A DNA stretch of 64,000 nucleotides from Methylophilus medardensis (GCF_006363915.1 NZ_CP040946.1), one strand, 5' to 3'. Shown: positions 9,264-18,920, numbered from the stretch's first letter. The notes: generated by a model from the letters alone, not told the origin. Numbers and translations: made by a program.

Positions 9264-9289
9264 CTTTATTTTTTAACCTATTGTGCGTA

Positions 9290-10387
9290 TTAATCGGTGG
9301 CTACGAGTCGTTTGTGTGATTGAACACTCATCAGTAATCCCAAGCTGAGCCCCAGTGTGAGTAGTGAGGTGCCGCCGTAACTGACAAGTGGCAAAGGGAT
9401 GCCGACCACCGGTAAAATGCCGCTCACCATGCCCATATTGACGAAACAATAAGTGAAAAAGGTGGCGGCAATGCTGCCTGCTAACAAGCGCGAGAATGTG
9501 CTTTTGGCTTGTGAGGCGATCATAAACGCACGGCCAATAATGATGGTGAACAACAGTAATAACAGACTGCAGCCAACCAAGCCAAATTCTTCGGCGAACA
9601 CTGCAAAAATAAAGTCTGTCGTCCGCTCGGGCACAAAATCCAGCTGAGATTGGGTGCCGTTCAGCCAACCTTTACCGGTGCTGCCACCAGAACCAATCGC
9701 AATGGTTGCCTGAATGATGTGGTAACCAGCGCCAAGCGGGTCTTGGCTAGGGTCGATTAGAATTTCGACCCTGCGCCGCTGATAGTCATGCAGCATCGAC
9801 CACAGAATCGGTAATGCGGCGCCGAATGCAACAGCGCTACCAAAGATAAATTTCCAGCTCAGACCCGCAAGAAAAATCACATAAAACCCGGCAGCAAACA
9901 CCAGCGTGGCCGTCCCCAAGTCGGGTTGTTTTGCAATCAATAGCACTGGTGTCAGCAGGATGATACCAGCCACGAGATAATCGCCGGTTTTAAGCATGGT
10001 TTCACGCTTTGAAAAATACCAAGACAACATGATAGGGACAGCCAGCTTCATTAACTCCGAAGGCTGAATTTTAGTGACGCCCAAATTTAACCAGCGCCGA
10101 GCACCGTGGCTGATGTCACCCACCAGTGCGACGGCAATCAGCAAGGCAAGGCCAAGCAGATAGGCCGGCAATGCAATTCGCTCAATATGTTGTGGCTGGG
10201 TATTTGCCACCAAAAACATGACGCCGAGCATCACGACGATGTTGATCAATTGAGCATTGACCTTGGCCAACGATTGGCCAGAAGCGCTATAAAGCACCAT
10301 TAAGGCTACCACCAATACCATGAGCACGGTTGCCAGTAAAATGGAGTCGATGTGCCTAATAAAATGGCCTATCCATTGTCTAATCAT
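9290..10387 (-). CDS. rodA: Peptidoglycan glycosyltransferase RodA (SEDS family)
   Basis: The 365-residue polytopic membrane protein polymerises glycan strands in the elongasome with PBP2. SEDS landmarks are GARRWLNLGVTKIQPSELMKLAVP, KQPDLGTATL, the loop FVPERTTDFIFAVFAEEFG and IPLPLVSYGGTSLL near the C-terminus. It overlaps the end of mrdA by eight bases, so PBP2 and RodA production are coupled. Confidence 0.96.
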   Translation of the reverse strand: MIRQWIGHFIRHIDSILLATVLMVLVVALMVLYSASGQSLAKVNAQLINIVVMLGVMFLVANTQPQHIERIALPAYLLGLALLIAVALVGDISHGARRWLNLGVTKIQPSELMKLAVPIMLSWYFSKRETMLKTGDYLVAGIILLTPVLLIAKQPDLGTATLVFAAGFYVIFLAGLSWKFIFGSAVAFGAALPILWSMLHDYQRRRVEILIDPSQDPLGAGYHIIQATIAIGSGGSTGKGWLNGTQSQLDFVPERTTDFIFAVFAEEFGLVGCSLLLLLFTIIIGRAFMIASQAKSTFSRLLAGSIAATFFTYCFVNMGMVSGILPVVGIPLPLVSYGGTSLLTLGLSLGLLMSVQSHKRLVATD

Positions 10388-12314
10388 GGGGCTCCTCCTC
10401 TACTTCTGGCGCATTGGCTACCGTGGCTTCAGGTGCAACGGTTGGGGCAGTCGGGTCGACCGGGATCTTACCCAATAAATAGTAATCCATCACTTTGCGG
10501 GCAATCGGCCCCGCTGTTGAGCCACCATGGCTGCCGTTTTCAACAATCACAGCGACGGCTATTTTGGGATCTTCTGCGGGCGCGTAGGCGATAAACCATG
10601 CGTGATCGCGATGGCGCTCAGCGATGAGTTTTTCGTTATATTTTTCGTTTTGTTTGATGCCTACAACTTGCGCCGTACCGGTTTTTGCCGCGATGTCATA
10701 GCCTGCATTGGCGCCCACCGCCGCGGCGGTGCCGCCGGGCCGGGTGACATCCATCATGCCTAGTTTCACAATCTCTAGGTTCTGCGGATTGAGGTTGAGT
10801 TGGTCAGCGATGGTATGTGGCAATAGTTTGACCTGGTTGGTTTTGGCGTTGACGATCGCATTCACCAGATGTGGTCGAATCGCTTGGCCGTTGTTGGCAA
10901 GGGTCGCCGTTGCATATGCCAGCTGCATGGGCGTCACCAAGGTATAGCCTTGGCCGATGCCAACAATCACGGTTTCCCCCATATACCAAGGCTGCTTAAA
11001 GCGTCTTTGTTTCCAAGCCGGCGTAGGGAGTAGGCCAGACAGTTCGCCCTGAATATCAATATTTGTTTTTTCACCAAAACCAAAATGGCGTACAAAATCG
11101 GTTAAGCGCTCAATGCCGAGTTCTACCGCGAGGCCATAGAAAAACGTATCACACGACACGGTGATGGCACGACGCATATCCACCGCACCATGCCCCGAAG
11201 GTTTCCAATCGCGATAATGATGGCGGCTGTTAGGCAGCGTGAAAAACCCTGGATCGCTGATGGTGAAGGGCGGCTGGCGTTTGCCAGACTCGAGGCCTGC
11301 CAGTGCAACAAATGGTTTAAAGGTTGAGCCGGGGGGGTAAATTCCCTTGAGGCTTCGATTGATTAAGGGTTTATCGGGCGAGTTATTGAGCAGGTTCCAG
11401 TTATCAAAATCAATGCCATCGACAAACAGATTGGCGTCAAATGACGGCATGCTGGCCATGGCCAGCACTTCGCCGGTTTTGGGTTGAATCGCCACCAGCG
11501 CGCCGCGGCGACCGGCAAACTCATGTTCGGCGATCTCTTGTAATTTGGCGTCCATCGACAACACGATATTGTTGCCAGAAGTGGGCGAGGCGCTAGAAAG
11601 TACGCGCACTGCGCGGCCATCGGCATCAATCTCTACCTGCTGAAAGCCAGTAATACCGTGCAAATCAGCTTCGTAAGCTTGCTCGACGCCGGCTTTGCCG
11701 ATGTGTTCGGTACCTTTGTAATTCGACAGCTGATTATTCTCTTTGAGCTGTTTGAGGTCATTTTCATTGATACGACTGATGTAGCCGATACCATGGGTGC
11801 CCAACGTGCCATAGGGGTAGTGGCGAAACAGGCGTGATTTGAGCTCAACGCCGGGGAAACGGAAGCGATTGACGGCAAACTTCGCAGCTTCGTACTCATT
11901 GAGATGGGTGCGGATTGGAATGCTTTCAAAGGTATGGCTTTGTGCGCGCAATTTTTTGAAGCGCTTTAAATCCGTGGCAGATATTTCGACCAGTTTGCCC
12001 AGTTCAGTAATGGTGTCTTGCAGGCCATCGGTTTTAGAGGGGGTGATTTCGAGCGTATACACAAAAAAATTGTGGGCAAGAATGATGCCGTTGCGATCTG
12101 AAATCAGGCCGCGATTCGGCGTGATCGGCACAATCGAGATACGATTGTTTTCTGCCAGCGTCTGGTAGTAATCGTAGCGAAACACTTGCAGGTAATAAAA
12201 ACGGCCAAGCAACGCAGAGAACGCGCTCAATACCATTAATATCAGAAAAACCAGACGAACTTTAAATTTTTGCTGTTCGTTTTGATGGTTTTTGAGTTCG
12301 GTGCTATAGCCCAT
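10380..12314 (-). CDS. mrdA: Penicillin-binding protein 2 (elongasome transpeptidase)
   Basis: The 644-residue class B PBP has one N-terminal membrane segment, the pedestal domain, and a transpeptidase domain with the SxxK motif GSTFKP, SCD in place of the more common SxN form, and KTGTAQV. It crosslinks new sidewall peptidoglycan with RodA and is controlled by MreC. It has an acidic Pro/Ala/Val-rich tail of about 25 residues (VDPTAPTVAPEATV). It lies four bases after mreD and overlaps rodA. Confidence 0.96.
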   Translation of the reverse strand: MGYSTELKNHQNEQQKFKVRLVFLILMVLSAFSALLGRFYYLQVFRYDYYQTLAENNRISIVPITPNRGLISDRNGIILAHNFFVYTLEITPSKTDGLQDTITELGKLVEISATDLKRFKKLRAQSHTFESIPIRTHLNEYEAAKFAVNRFRFPGVELKSRLFRHYPYGTLGTHGIGYISRINENDLKQLKENNQLSNYKGTEHIGKAGVEQAYEADLHGITGFQQVEIDADGRAVRVLSSASPTSGNNIVLSMDAKLQEIAEHEFAGRRGALVAIQPKTGEVLAMASMPSFDANLFVDGIDFDNWNLLNNSPDKPLINRSLKGIYPPGSTFKPFVALAGLESGKRQPPFTISDPGFFTLPNSRHHYRDWKPSGHGAVDMRRAITVSCDTFFYGLAVELGIERLTDFVRHFGFGEKTNIDIQGELSGLLPTPAWKQRRFKQPWYMGETVIVGIGQGYTLVTPMQLAYATATLANNGQAIRPHLVNAIVNAKTNQVKLLPHTIADQLNLNPQNLEIVKLGMMDVTRPGGTAAAVGANAGYDIAAKTGTAQVVGIKQNEKYNEKLIAERHRDHAWFIAYAPAEDPKIAVAVIVENGSHGGSTAGPIARKVMDYYLLGKIPVDPTAPTVAPEATVANAPEVEEEPHD

Positions 12315-12318
12315 GCGC

Positions 12319-12795
12319 TTATAACTTCTTCGGGCGAGTCAATTCGCCAAACCAGATAACCATACATTGCCAGAGGATCAGGTCCGACACCACCGGCAAC
12401 GCGTAAGTCCAATCGGGCACTTCACTGCCAGCAAATAGTTTAAGCAATAAAATCAGCCCGCGCTGCACTCCAAACAAAAAGATGACGTATAAATAGAGCT
12501 GCCAAGGGTTGAACAGCACCAGCCGCCGCTGATAGATCAGGCCCAAAAAGCCCGTGATAGCAAACGTGAGGGCGTGTTGGCCGAGTAAGCTACCGGTCGA
12601 TAAATCGACCAGTAAGCCAGCAAACCATACCCAGCCAATGTTGCAATGATAAGGCGCCTGCAGCAACCAGTAGAGCATGATCACCAACAGAAAGTCAGGA
12701 CGGATAATCACGCCCGCATTCGACCAAGGATATAACTGGAAGATCAAGCCGACCAGCATGGTGAACAAAAAGGTGCTGAATTTAACCGGTTTCAT
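12319..12795 (-). CDS. mreD: Rod shape-determining protein MreD
   Basis: The 158-residue protein has five or so hydrophobic segments and the MreD features FLLVIMLYWLLQAP and VWFAGLLVDLSTGSLLGQHAL. It is an inner membrane part of the elongasome. It overlaps mreC by four bases. Confidence 0.93.
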   Translation of the reverse strand: MKPVKFSTFLFTMLVGLIFQLYPWSNAGVIIRPDFLLVIMLYWLLQAPYHCNIGWVWFAGLLVDLSTGSLLGQHALTFAITGFLGLIYQRRLVLFNPWQLYLYVIFLFGVQRGLILLLKLFAGSEVPDWTYALPVVSDLILWQCMVIWFGELTRPKKL

Positions 12796-13895
12796 GGATG
12801 CTCCGGTGCAATAGGGGCGGTGCCAGTATCCGGCGCAGTCATCGTCGTGCCAAGTGGCGTGGCGGCCACGCCTGGTTCGGTGCTCGGGGCATCTAACACG
12901 GGCGTTTCAGTGGCCGGGTGCGGGTCTACCGCAGCATTATTTTTTTGCAGTACTTCAACCACAGATTGATCGAGGTGCTGGGCGTTGTTGCGCGGCAGCA
13001 CCTGTTTGTTTTCTGTCGATGGGGTAGCCGCAGGGGTGTCCGGGATTTTTAAAATCAACACATGTTTGTGGTTATTCACACCAGCAATGGGCCGGCTAAT
13101 GATTTTAGCAAATGGCGAGTCTTGGCTTTGCTTGATCTGCGTGACCACAGCCACGGCTAGGCCTGCGGGATAGACGCCGTCAATGCCTGAGGTGACCAAT
13201 TTATCACCGACTTTAATATCAACGCTGGTCGGCAAGTATGGAATATCCAGCGTGTTGCGTTTTCCTTCGCCAAAGGCAATGGCGCGCAACTGGTTGCGTT
13301 CAATTTGAATCGGAATCGAGAGTTTTTTATCCGTAATCAGCGTGACTTCGCTGGTAAAGGTATACACGCGGGTAATTTGCCCAATCACCCCCTGCTCATC
13401 GACCACGGCTTGCCCCGCAGTGATGTGATGTCGGCTGCCGCGGTTTAAAGTAATAATGTTACTAAACGGGTCACGCCCCATGTGCAGCACTTCCCCCAGC
13501 GTGGCTTGCGGGATGATGGGCGCATCGCCAGCCAACAATGTGCGCAAATGGGCGTTCTCAGCATCCACGGTAGCCAATCGCTGCAAAGCTGCGTTGTCTA
13601 TCAGTGCTTGTTGCTTGAGTTTAAAGTTATCTTGGATGAGCTGGTTATGGGAGGTGAAGTAGGTGTTGATGTTGCGGCCCCACTCATTGGGTGCGCTGGC
13701 CAGTACTTCGAGTGGATGCAATGCCGTGTTAAACCACTGCCTCACTTGGCTTAAGTAGTCGAAACGAGCATCCACCGCCATCATGACCAGCGATAGAGTA
13801 CAAAAAAACATCAGGCGCGAGAAAGGCTTGGGGCCCTGTATAAAAAAGGCCGGGCTCTCCTGCGGATCCAGCTGTTGGTGAATGCCTTTTAGCAT
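12792..13895 (-). CDS. mreC: Rod shape-determining protein MreC
   Basis: The 367-residue protein has an N-terminal membrane segment, a short coiled coil (about residues 70-120) and the MreC beta-barrel domain, seen in LGEVLHMGRDPFSNIITLNRGS, VVDEQGVIGQI and DKLVTSGIDGVYPAGLAV. About 95 C-terminal residues are low-complexity, rich in Pro, Thr and Ala, and are not part of the conserved fold. MreC links MreB to PBP2 in the periplasm. Confidence 0.95.
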   Translation of the reverse strand: MLKGIHQQLDPQESPAFFIQGPKPFSRLMFFCTLSLVMMAVDARFDYLSQVRQWFNTALHPLEVLASAPNEWGRNINTYFTSHNQLIQDNFKLKQQALIDNAALQRLATVDAENAHLRTLLAGDAPIIPQATLGEVLHMGRDPFSNIITLNRGSRHHITAGQAVVDEQGVIGQITRVYTFTSEVTLITDKKLSIPIQIERNQLRAIAFGEGKRNTLDIPYLPTSVDIKVGDKLVTSGIDGVYPAGLAVAVVTQIKQSQDSPFAKIISRPIAGVNNHKHVLILKIPDTPAATPSTENKQVLPRNNAQHLDQSVVEVLQKNNAAVDPHPATETPVLDAPSTEPGVAATPLGTTMTAPDTGTAPIAPEHP

Positions 13896-13924
13896 GATCG
13901 GGTACGCGCCAACTGTGCCCCGAC

Positions 13925-14968
13925 TTATTCGCTAGCGAACACGTTGCCCAGCTTGTCCATTTCTTCCAAGGCACGACCACAGCCGCGTGCGACACAGGTC
14001 AACGGGTCTTCAGCCACAATCACTGGCAGGCCGGTTTCTTCTACCAGCAAGCGATCAAGGTCACGCAACAATGCGCCGCCGCCAGTCAGTACCATGCCTT
14101 TTTCGGCAATATCAGCGCCCAGTTCGGGTGGGGTTTGCTCGAGCGCAGATTTCACCGCACCGACAATGGCGTTTAACGGCTCGGTCAATGCCTCTAAAAT
14201 TTCGTTGCTAGAGATTGTAAATTTGCGTGGCAAACCTTCTGCCAAGTTACGGCCAGTCACTTCCATCTCGAGCACTTCTGAGCCTGGGAAGGCAGAGCCA
14301 ATTTTTTTCTTGATGGCTTCAGCCGTTGGCTCGGAGATTTGCATGCCGTAGTTGCGGCGGATGTAGTCAATGATGGCTTGGTCGAACTTGTCACCACCGA
14401 CACGCTCAGACTTCGCATACACAATGCCGCCTAAAGAAATCACGCCCACCTCAGTAGTGCCACCACCGATATCCACTACCATCGAGCCTGTGGCTTCGGC
14501 AACCGGCATGTCTGCACCAATTGCCGCCGCCATGGGTTCTTCAATCAGAAACACCTGCTTAGCACCAGCGCGCTCGGCAGATTCTTTGATCGCGCGGCGT
14601 TCTACTTGTGTGGAGCCGACCGGCACACAGATAATAATGCGAGGGCTAGGCGAGAACCAACGGGACTCATGCACTTTGCGAATGAAAAACTTCAGCATTT
14701 GCTCGGTGACGGTGAAGTCAGCAATCACGCCGTCTTTCATTGGACGAATGGCCTGAATGTTAGCCGGTGCCCGTCCCAGCATGCTTTTGGCATCTGAGCC
14801 GACGGCTAGCAATACTTTTTTGCCGTTAGGGCCGCCCTCGGTACGAATCGCCACCACCGATGGTTCATCCAGTACCACGCCCTTACCACGCACGTAGATG
14901 AGGGTGTTGGCAGTGCCAAGATCAATGGCAAGGTCATTGGAGAAGTAGCTGTTGAGTGAACCGAACAT
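13925..14968 (-). CDS. mreB: Rod shape-determining actin homologue MreB
   Basis: The 347-residue cytoskeletal ATPase has the actin-family phosphate loops DLGTANTLIYVRGKG and DIGGGTTEVGVISLGG and the adenosine motif LTGGGALLRDLD. It polymerises under the inner membrane and guides the elongasome. It is the first gene of the minus-strand cell-shape operon; AGGAT lies a few bases before its ATG. Confidence 0.98.
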   Translation of the reverse strand: MFGSLNSYFSNDLAIDLGTANTLIYVRGKGVVLDEPSVVAIRTEGGPNGKKVLLAVGSDAKSMLGRAPANIQAIRPMKDGVIADFTVTEQMLKFFIRKVHESRWFSPSPRIIICVPVGSTQVERRAIKESAERAGAKQVFLIEEPMAAAIGADMPVAEATGSMVVDIGGGTTEVGVISLGGIVYAKSERVGGDKFDQAIIDYIRRNYGMQISEPTAEAIKKKIGSAFPGSEVLEMEVTGRNLAEGLPRKFTISSNEILEALTEPLNAIVGAVKSALEQTPPELGADIAEKGMVLTGGGALLRDLDRLLVEETGLPVIVAEDPLTCVARGCGRALEEMDKLGNVFASE

Positions 14969-15029
14969 GTTTTATCCTGTGAAGTTTCCGACTTTAGAAC
15001 TGCCCGCTGGGTGCGGCATAAAATCAAGG

Positions 15030-15035
15030 TATAAT
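15030..15035 (+). promoter_or_regulatory. Probable -10 element for gatCAB
   Basis: A perfect TATAAT, preceded by AAGG, lies 61 bases before the gatC start in the mreB-gatC divergent region. The -35 region at the usual distance (about 15007) is a poor match, so this may be a weak or extended type promoter. A very similar AGGTATAATC lies before purU at 35019. Confidence 0.45.
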
Positions 15036-15096
15036 AGCGCAAATCGCACATGAAATTAAGATGTGCTTTCAAAATCTTACAGACAATTAACCTGAC

Positions 15097-15384
15097 ATGG
15101 CACTGAATCTAGATGATATCAAGCGCATCGCTCACTTGGCCCGTATCGAGGTCAGTGATCATGAGGCGCAAGAAACCCTCCACAAACTCTCCGGCATCCT
15201 CGGATTAATCGAGCAAATGCAAGCCGTGGATACCACCGGCATCACGCCGATGTCGCACTCGCAAGATGTGACACAGCGCCTGCGTGAAGATGTGGTGACT
15301 AAAACCAACCAGCGTGAGCTGTTTCAATCTATTGCCCCGGCGACCCAGGATGGCTTGTACCTGGTGCCCAAAGTCATCGAATAA
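15097..15384 (+). CDS. gatC: Asp/Glu-tRNA(Asn/Gln) amidotransferase subunit C
   Basis: The 95-residue protein is the small scaffold subunit of the GatCAB complex, which converts Glu-tRNA(Gln) and Asp-tRNA(Asn) to the amidated forms. It shows IKRIAHLARIEVSDHE at the start and the LREDVV and LYLVPKVIE segments at the end. It is first in the gatC-gatA-gatB operon. No clear ribosome binding site is seen before its ATG. Confidence 0.96.
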   Translation: MALNLDDIKRIAHLARIEVSDHEAQETLHKLSGILGLIEQMQAVDTTGITPMSHSQDVTQRLREDVVTKTNQRELFQSIAPATQDGLYLVPKVIE

Positions 15385-15419
15385 CAGTGTGTGTCTCACG
15401 CGATTTAACGGTTAAAACT

Positions 15420-16901
15420 ATGATCAACAGCAGTCTTAAACAGCTGGGCCAGCAGTTGGCCAGCAAGCAAATCTCTAGTGTCGAGTTGACTCAAGCCTAC
15501 TTGCAGCGCATGGCGCAGCTGAATCCGACCATCAATGCCTACGTCACCTTAGACGAAGAAAAAACGCTGGCCCAAGCCAAAGCCGCCGATGCACGCATTG
15601 CCGCCGGCGACGCAGGCCCGCTCACAGGCATCCCATTGGCGCAGAAAGATATCTTCTGTGCGAAAGGCTGGCGCACCACCTGCAGCTCAAAAATGCTGGA
15701 AAACTTTATTTCCCCATATGACGCGCATGTGATCAGCCAATTTGACGCGGCCGGCGCCGTCAATCTGGGGAAAACCAATATGGATGAGTTCGCCATGGGC
15801 TCATCGAATGAAACCAGCTATTTTGGTGGCGTGAAAAATCCCTGGGATTTTGATCGTGTCCCTGGCGGTAGCTCGGGAGGCTCTGCTGCCGCAGTGGCCG
15901 CTCGCTTGTGTGCCGCCGCCACAGGCACTGACACGGGTGGGTCCATTCGTCAACCTGCGTCGCTGTGTGGGTTCACGGGCTTAAAGCCGACCTACGGTTT
16001 GGTGTCACGCTACGGCATGATCGCCTTTGCCTCATCGCTGGATCAGGCCGGTCCTATGGCCAAGTCTGCTGAAGATTGTGCCTTGATGATGAACGTCATG
16101 GCCGGGTTTGACGAGCGTGACTCGACCAGCGTCAACCGTGAGAAAGAAGACTACACGCGTGGCCTATCGGCGATGACTGGCGAGCAGCCACTCAAAGGCC
16201 TGCGCATTGGTCTGCCCAAGGAATATTTTGCTGAAGGCCTGAGTGCCGACGTCGCCAAAGTGATCGAAACTGCTGTGGCCGAGTATCAAAAACTCGGGGC
16301 TGACATTGTCGATATTAGCCTGCCAAACAACAATCTCTCTATTCCTGTTTATTATGTATTGGCGCCGGCTGAGGCCTCCAGCAACTTGTCTCGTTACGAC
16401 GGTGTGCGTTATGGTCACCGTGCCGCTGAGTATGACGACCTCATGGAAATGTACATGAAGTCCCGCGCCGAAGGTTTTGGTGCCGAGGTCAAGCGCCGTA
16501 TTCTCATTGGCACCTATGTGCTGAGCGCAGGCTACTACGATGCGTATTACTTAAAAGCACAACAAATCCGCCGCCTCATTGCGCAAGACTTTGTCGAAGC
16601 CTTTAAGCATTGTGATGTCATCATGGGACCCGCTGCCCCCTCCACGGCCTTTAAGGCGGGTGAGAAAACCAATGATCCAGTCGCCATGTACCTCGAGGAC
16701 TTGTACACCATTGCGGTTAATTTGGCGGGCTTACCAGGCATGAGTATTCCGGCAGGGTTCGCGACGAGCACAGAGGGCAAGGCATTGCCAGTGGGGTTGC
16801 AGATTATTGGTAATTATTTTGATGAAGCGCGCATGCTCGACGTCGGCCATGCCTATCAGCAAGTGACAGACTGGCACACACGTATGCCGGAGGGAATTTA
16901 A
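15420..16901 (+). CDS. gatA: Asp/Glu-tRNA(Asn/Gln) amidotransferase subunit A
   Basis: The 493-residue amidase subunit frees ammonia from glutamine. The Ser-cisSer-Lys triad is visible: lysine in PLAQKDIFCAKG, the cis-serine in GGSSGGSAAAVA and the nucleophile in TDTGGSIRQPAS. I use the ATG at 15420, which gives the usual family length; an upstream in-frame start at 15387 would add an unrelated stretch. Its stop is immediately followed by the gatB start. Confidence 0.97.
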   Translation: MINSSLKQLGQQLASKQISSVELTQAYLQRMAQLNPTINAYVTLDEEKTLAQAKAADARIAAGDAGPLTGIPLAQKDIFCAKGWRTTCSSKMLENFISPYDAHVISQFDAAGAVNLGKTNMDEFAMGSSNETSYFGGVKNPWDFDRVPGGSSGGSAAAVAARLCAAATGTDTGGSIRQPASLCGFTGLKPTYGLVSRYGMIAFASSLDQAGPMAKSAEDCALMMNVMAGFDERDSTSVNREKEDYTRGLSAMTGEQPLKGLRIGLPKEYFAEGLSADVAKVIETAVAEYQKLGADIVDISLPNNNLSIPVYYVLAPAEASSNLSRYDGVRYGHRAAEYDDLMEMYMKSRAEGFGAEVKRRILIGTYVLSAGYYDAYYLKAQQIRRLIAQDFVEAFKHCDVIMGPAAPSTAFKAGEKTNDPVAMYLEDLYTIAVNLAGLPGMSIPAGFATSTEGKALPVGLQIIGNYFDEARMLDVGHAYQQVTDWHTRMPEGI

Positions 16902-18347
16902 ATGCAGTGGGAAGTCGTGATCGGGTTGGAAACCCACGTACAGTTGCAAACGCATTCGAAGCAGTTCAGTGGTGCCTCGACCACGTATGGCGCTGCACCA
17001 AACACCCAAGCGTGTGAAGTCAGCATTGCCTTACCTGGTGTGCTACCCGTGCTGAACAAGAAAGCGGTCGAATGTGCCATCAAGTTCGGTCTGGCCATCG
17101 ACGCTGAAATCGCGTCACGCAGCGTCTTCTCCCGCAAGAATTACTTTTACCCCGATTTGCCAAAAGGCTATCAGATCAGCCAGTTTGAGCTGCCTGTGGT
17201 CGGCAAAGGCAAATTGATGATTCAGGTGCCAGCAAGTAAAAACGCAGAGGCCTACGAAAAACTGGTCAACATTACGCGTGCCCACCTCGAAGAGGATGCT
17301 GGTAAATCGGTGCACGGCGCGGTAGAGGGCATGTCCGGTATTGACTTAAACCGTGCAGGTACCCCCTTGCTTGAGATTGTCACCGAGCCTGATATGCGCA
17401 GCGCTGCGGAGGCCGTGGCTTATGCGAAAAAACTACACGAGCTGGTGCAGTGGATAGGCATCTGCGACGGCAATATGCAAGAAGGGAGTTTTCGTTGTGA
17501 CGTAAACGTCTCTGTGCGCCCCAAAGGCAGCGATACACTCGGCACACGCCGCGAAATCAAAAACCTGAATTCGTTTAAGTTTATGCAGCAGGCCATTGAG
17601 TATGAAACACAGTGGCAAATTGAGACTTTAGAAGACGGCGGTAAGATTCAACAGGCGACCGTGCTGTTTAACCCGGATTCGGGTGAGACGCGTGCCATGC
17701 GCAGCAAAGAGGAGGCCAACGATTATCGTTACTTCCCTGACCCCGACTTGTTACCGCTAGCGGTGACCGAGGCCGATAAACAGCGCGTGCGGGCCGACAT
17801 GCCTGAACTACCACAAGTCTTGCAGGCGCGTTTTGTAAGCGAGTACCAACTGTCGAGTTATGACGCCAGCACACTGACCGCAGCTAAAAGCGTGGCAGAT
17901 TATTTTGTGACGGTTGTCGACGCAGGCGCAGAGCCCAAGCAAGCGGCAAACTGGGTGATGGGTGCATTGTCTGCCAAACTGAATGCCGAAGAAAAAGCCA
18001 TTACGGATAGTCCGGTTGCTGCGGTGCAATTGGCGGCCTTACTTAAACGCATTGCCGACCACACGATTTCAAATAATGCGGCCAAGCAGGTGTTTGAGGG
18101 TTTGTGGGCTGGCGAGGGTGACGTGGACGCGATTATCGAGGCCAAAGGGCTCAAGCAGGTCTCTGATACTGGGGCCATTGAGGCGATCATTGCCGAAGTG
18201 CTGGCTGCCAATCAAGCCATGGTTGATGAGTACAAAGCGGGCAAAGAGAAAGCGTTTAATGCGCTGGTGGGCCAGTGCATGAAAGCTTCTAAAGGCAAAG
18301 CCAACCCTGCGCAAGTGAACGAGTTGCTGAAAAAAATGTTGGGCTAA
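16902..18347 (+). CDS. gatB: Asp/Glu-tRNA(Asn/Gln) amidotransferase subunit B
   Basis: The 481-residue subunit activates the tRNA-bound Glu or Asp with ATP and receives ammonia from GatA. It has the family start WEVVIGLETHVQLQT, the SRKNYFYPDLPKGYQISQ signature, EDAGKSVH and the C-terminal YqeY-like tail domain ending NPAQVNELLKKML. Its ATG follows the gatA stop directly. Confidence 0.97.
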   Translation: MQWEVVIGLETHVQLQTHSKQFSGASTTYGAAPNTQACEVSIALPGVLPVLNKKAVECAIKFGLAIDAEIASRSVFSRKNYFYPDLPKGYQISQFELPVVGKGKLMIQVPASKNAEAYEKLVNITRAHLEEDAGKSVHGAVEGMSGIDLNRAGTPLLEIVTEPDMRSAAEAVAYAKKLHELVQWIGICDGNMQEGSFRCDVNVSVRPKGSDTLGTRREIKNLNSFKFMQQAIEYETQWQIETLEDGGKIQQATVLFNPDSGETRAMRSKEEANDYRYFPDPDLLPLAVTEADKQRVRADMPELPQVLQARFVSEYQLSSYDASTLTAAKSVADYFVTVVDAGAEPKQAANWVMGALSAKLNAEEKAITDSPVAAVQLAALLKRIADHTISNNAAKQVFEGLWAGEGDVDAIIEAKGLKQVSDTGAIEAIIAEVLAANQAMVDEYKAGKEKAFNALVGQCMKASKGKANPAQVNELLKKMLG

Positions 18348-18370
18348 TTAAGCCTCTTATTGCATGCAAA

Positions 18371-18401
18371 ATAAACCCCGCTTTTGGCGGGGTTTATTTT
18401 T
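18371..18401. terminator. Bidirectional terminator between gatB and the His/Cys peptide gene
   Basis: An 11-bp perfect stem (18371-18381 with 18387-18397) with loop TTTTG is followed by a T run on the plus strand and, read from the other side, by TTTATTTT. It can end both gatB and the convergent small gene at 18432-18539. Confidence 0.85.
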
Positions 18402-18431
18402 GACACGACGCTCTGAGTTTTTGGATCAGAA

Positions 18432-18539
18432 TTATTTGCAATGCTCTTTGTCATGGTGATCTTTGCAGTGTTCGTCTGCAAAAGACACATTTGAGAATAC
18501 CGTCATCATTACCAGTGCAAGTAGCGCGATTTTTTTCAT
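18432..18539 (-). CDS. Small secreted His/Cys peptide, 35 residues
   Basis: I do not recognise a family. The gene is too short for most gene callers but has all signs of being real: a GGAG ribosome binding site seven bases before the ATG, a clean signal peptide (MKKIALLALVMMTV, ending SFA), and a stop followed by a bidirectional terminator. The predicted mature peptide is only 14 residues, DEHCKDHHDKEHCK, made only of Asp, Glu, His, Cys and Lys. Four His and two Cys suggest metal binding in the periplasm; this is inference. Its neighbours (gatB, convergent; thiC, divergent) give no functional hint. Confidence 0.65.
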   Translation of the reverse strand: MKKIALLALVMMTVFSNVSFADEHCKDHHDKEHCK

Positions 18540-18823
18540 CGTGATCTCCAGTATGGATTTCAAATTAAAAGTCTCTACGACATGTGCCGAGCACCTTTGC
18601 TAAGCACATGACTCTTTATCGGCACCCAGCACAATAACTAAATCTGGATAAACCAGCGCTAGAGACCGCAATTCATCGATTCGCCAACCGCACAGTGGCT
18701 AAAAGATCAGTTGCCATGGGTTGCTTATCAATCCAATGGTCGTCTGCACAAAGCGCACTGTGCAAAAACACACGCGCCACTTGTTTGTACTTGCCTTATC
18801 AAGCGTTTTGCCGCACAATCCAT
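18540..18823. other. Divergent intergenic region before thiC riboswitch
   Basis: These 284 bases separate the His/Cys peptide gene (leftwards) from the thiC leader (rightwards) and must hold both promoters. I see no convincing -35/-10 pair and no open frame with a ribosome binding site. Confidence 0.5.
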
Positions 18824-18920
18824 GCATTGCTAGGGGTCTGCATAGCCTTCATTTATTTAAGGTTTTGCAGTGAGAAATACCCTTCGAACCTGATGCGGGT
18901 CATACCGCCGTAGGGAATGC
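18824..18920 (+). promoter_or_regulatory. TPP riboswitch (THI box)
   Basis: The conserved parts of the thiamine pyrophosphate aptamer are present in order: AGGGG (18832-18836), TGAGA followed by AATACCC (from 18871), GAACCTGAT (18886-18894) and CGTAGGGAA (about 18909-18917). The ends GCATT (18824-18828) and AATGC (18916-18920) close stem P1. It lies 41 bases before thiC, so thiC is controlled by TPP. Confidence 0.95.

Noticed and set aside
8953..9276. Long frame opposite rlpA
   Set aside because: It is the antisense shadow of the Pro/Thr-rich rlpA linker and has no start signal.
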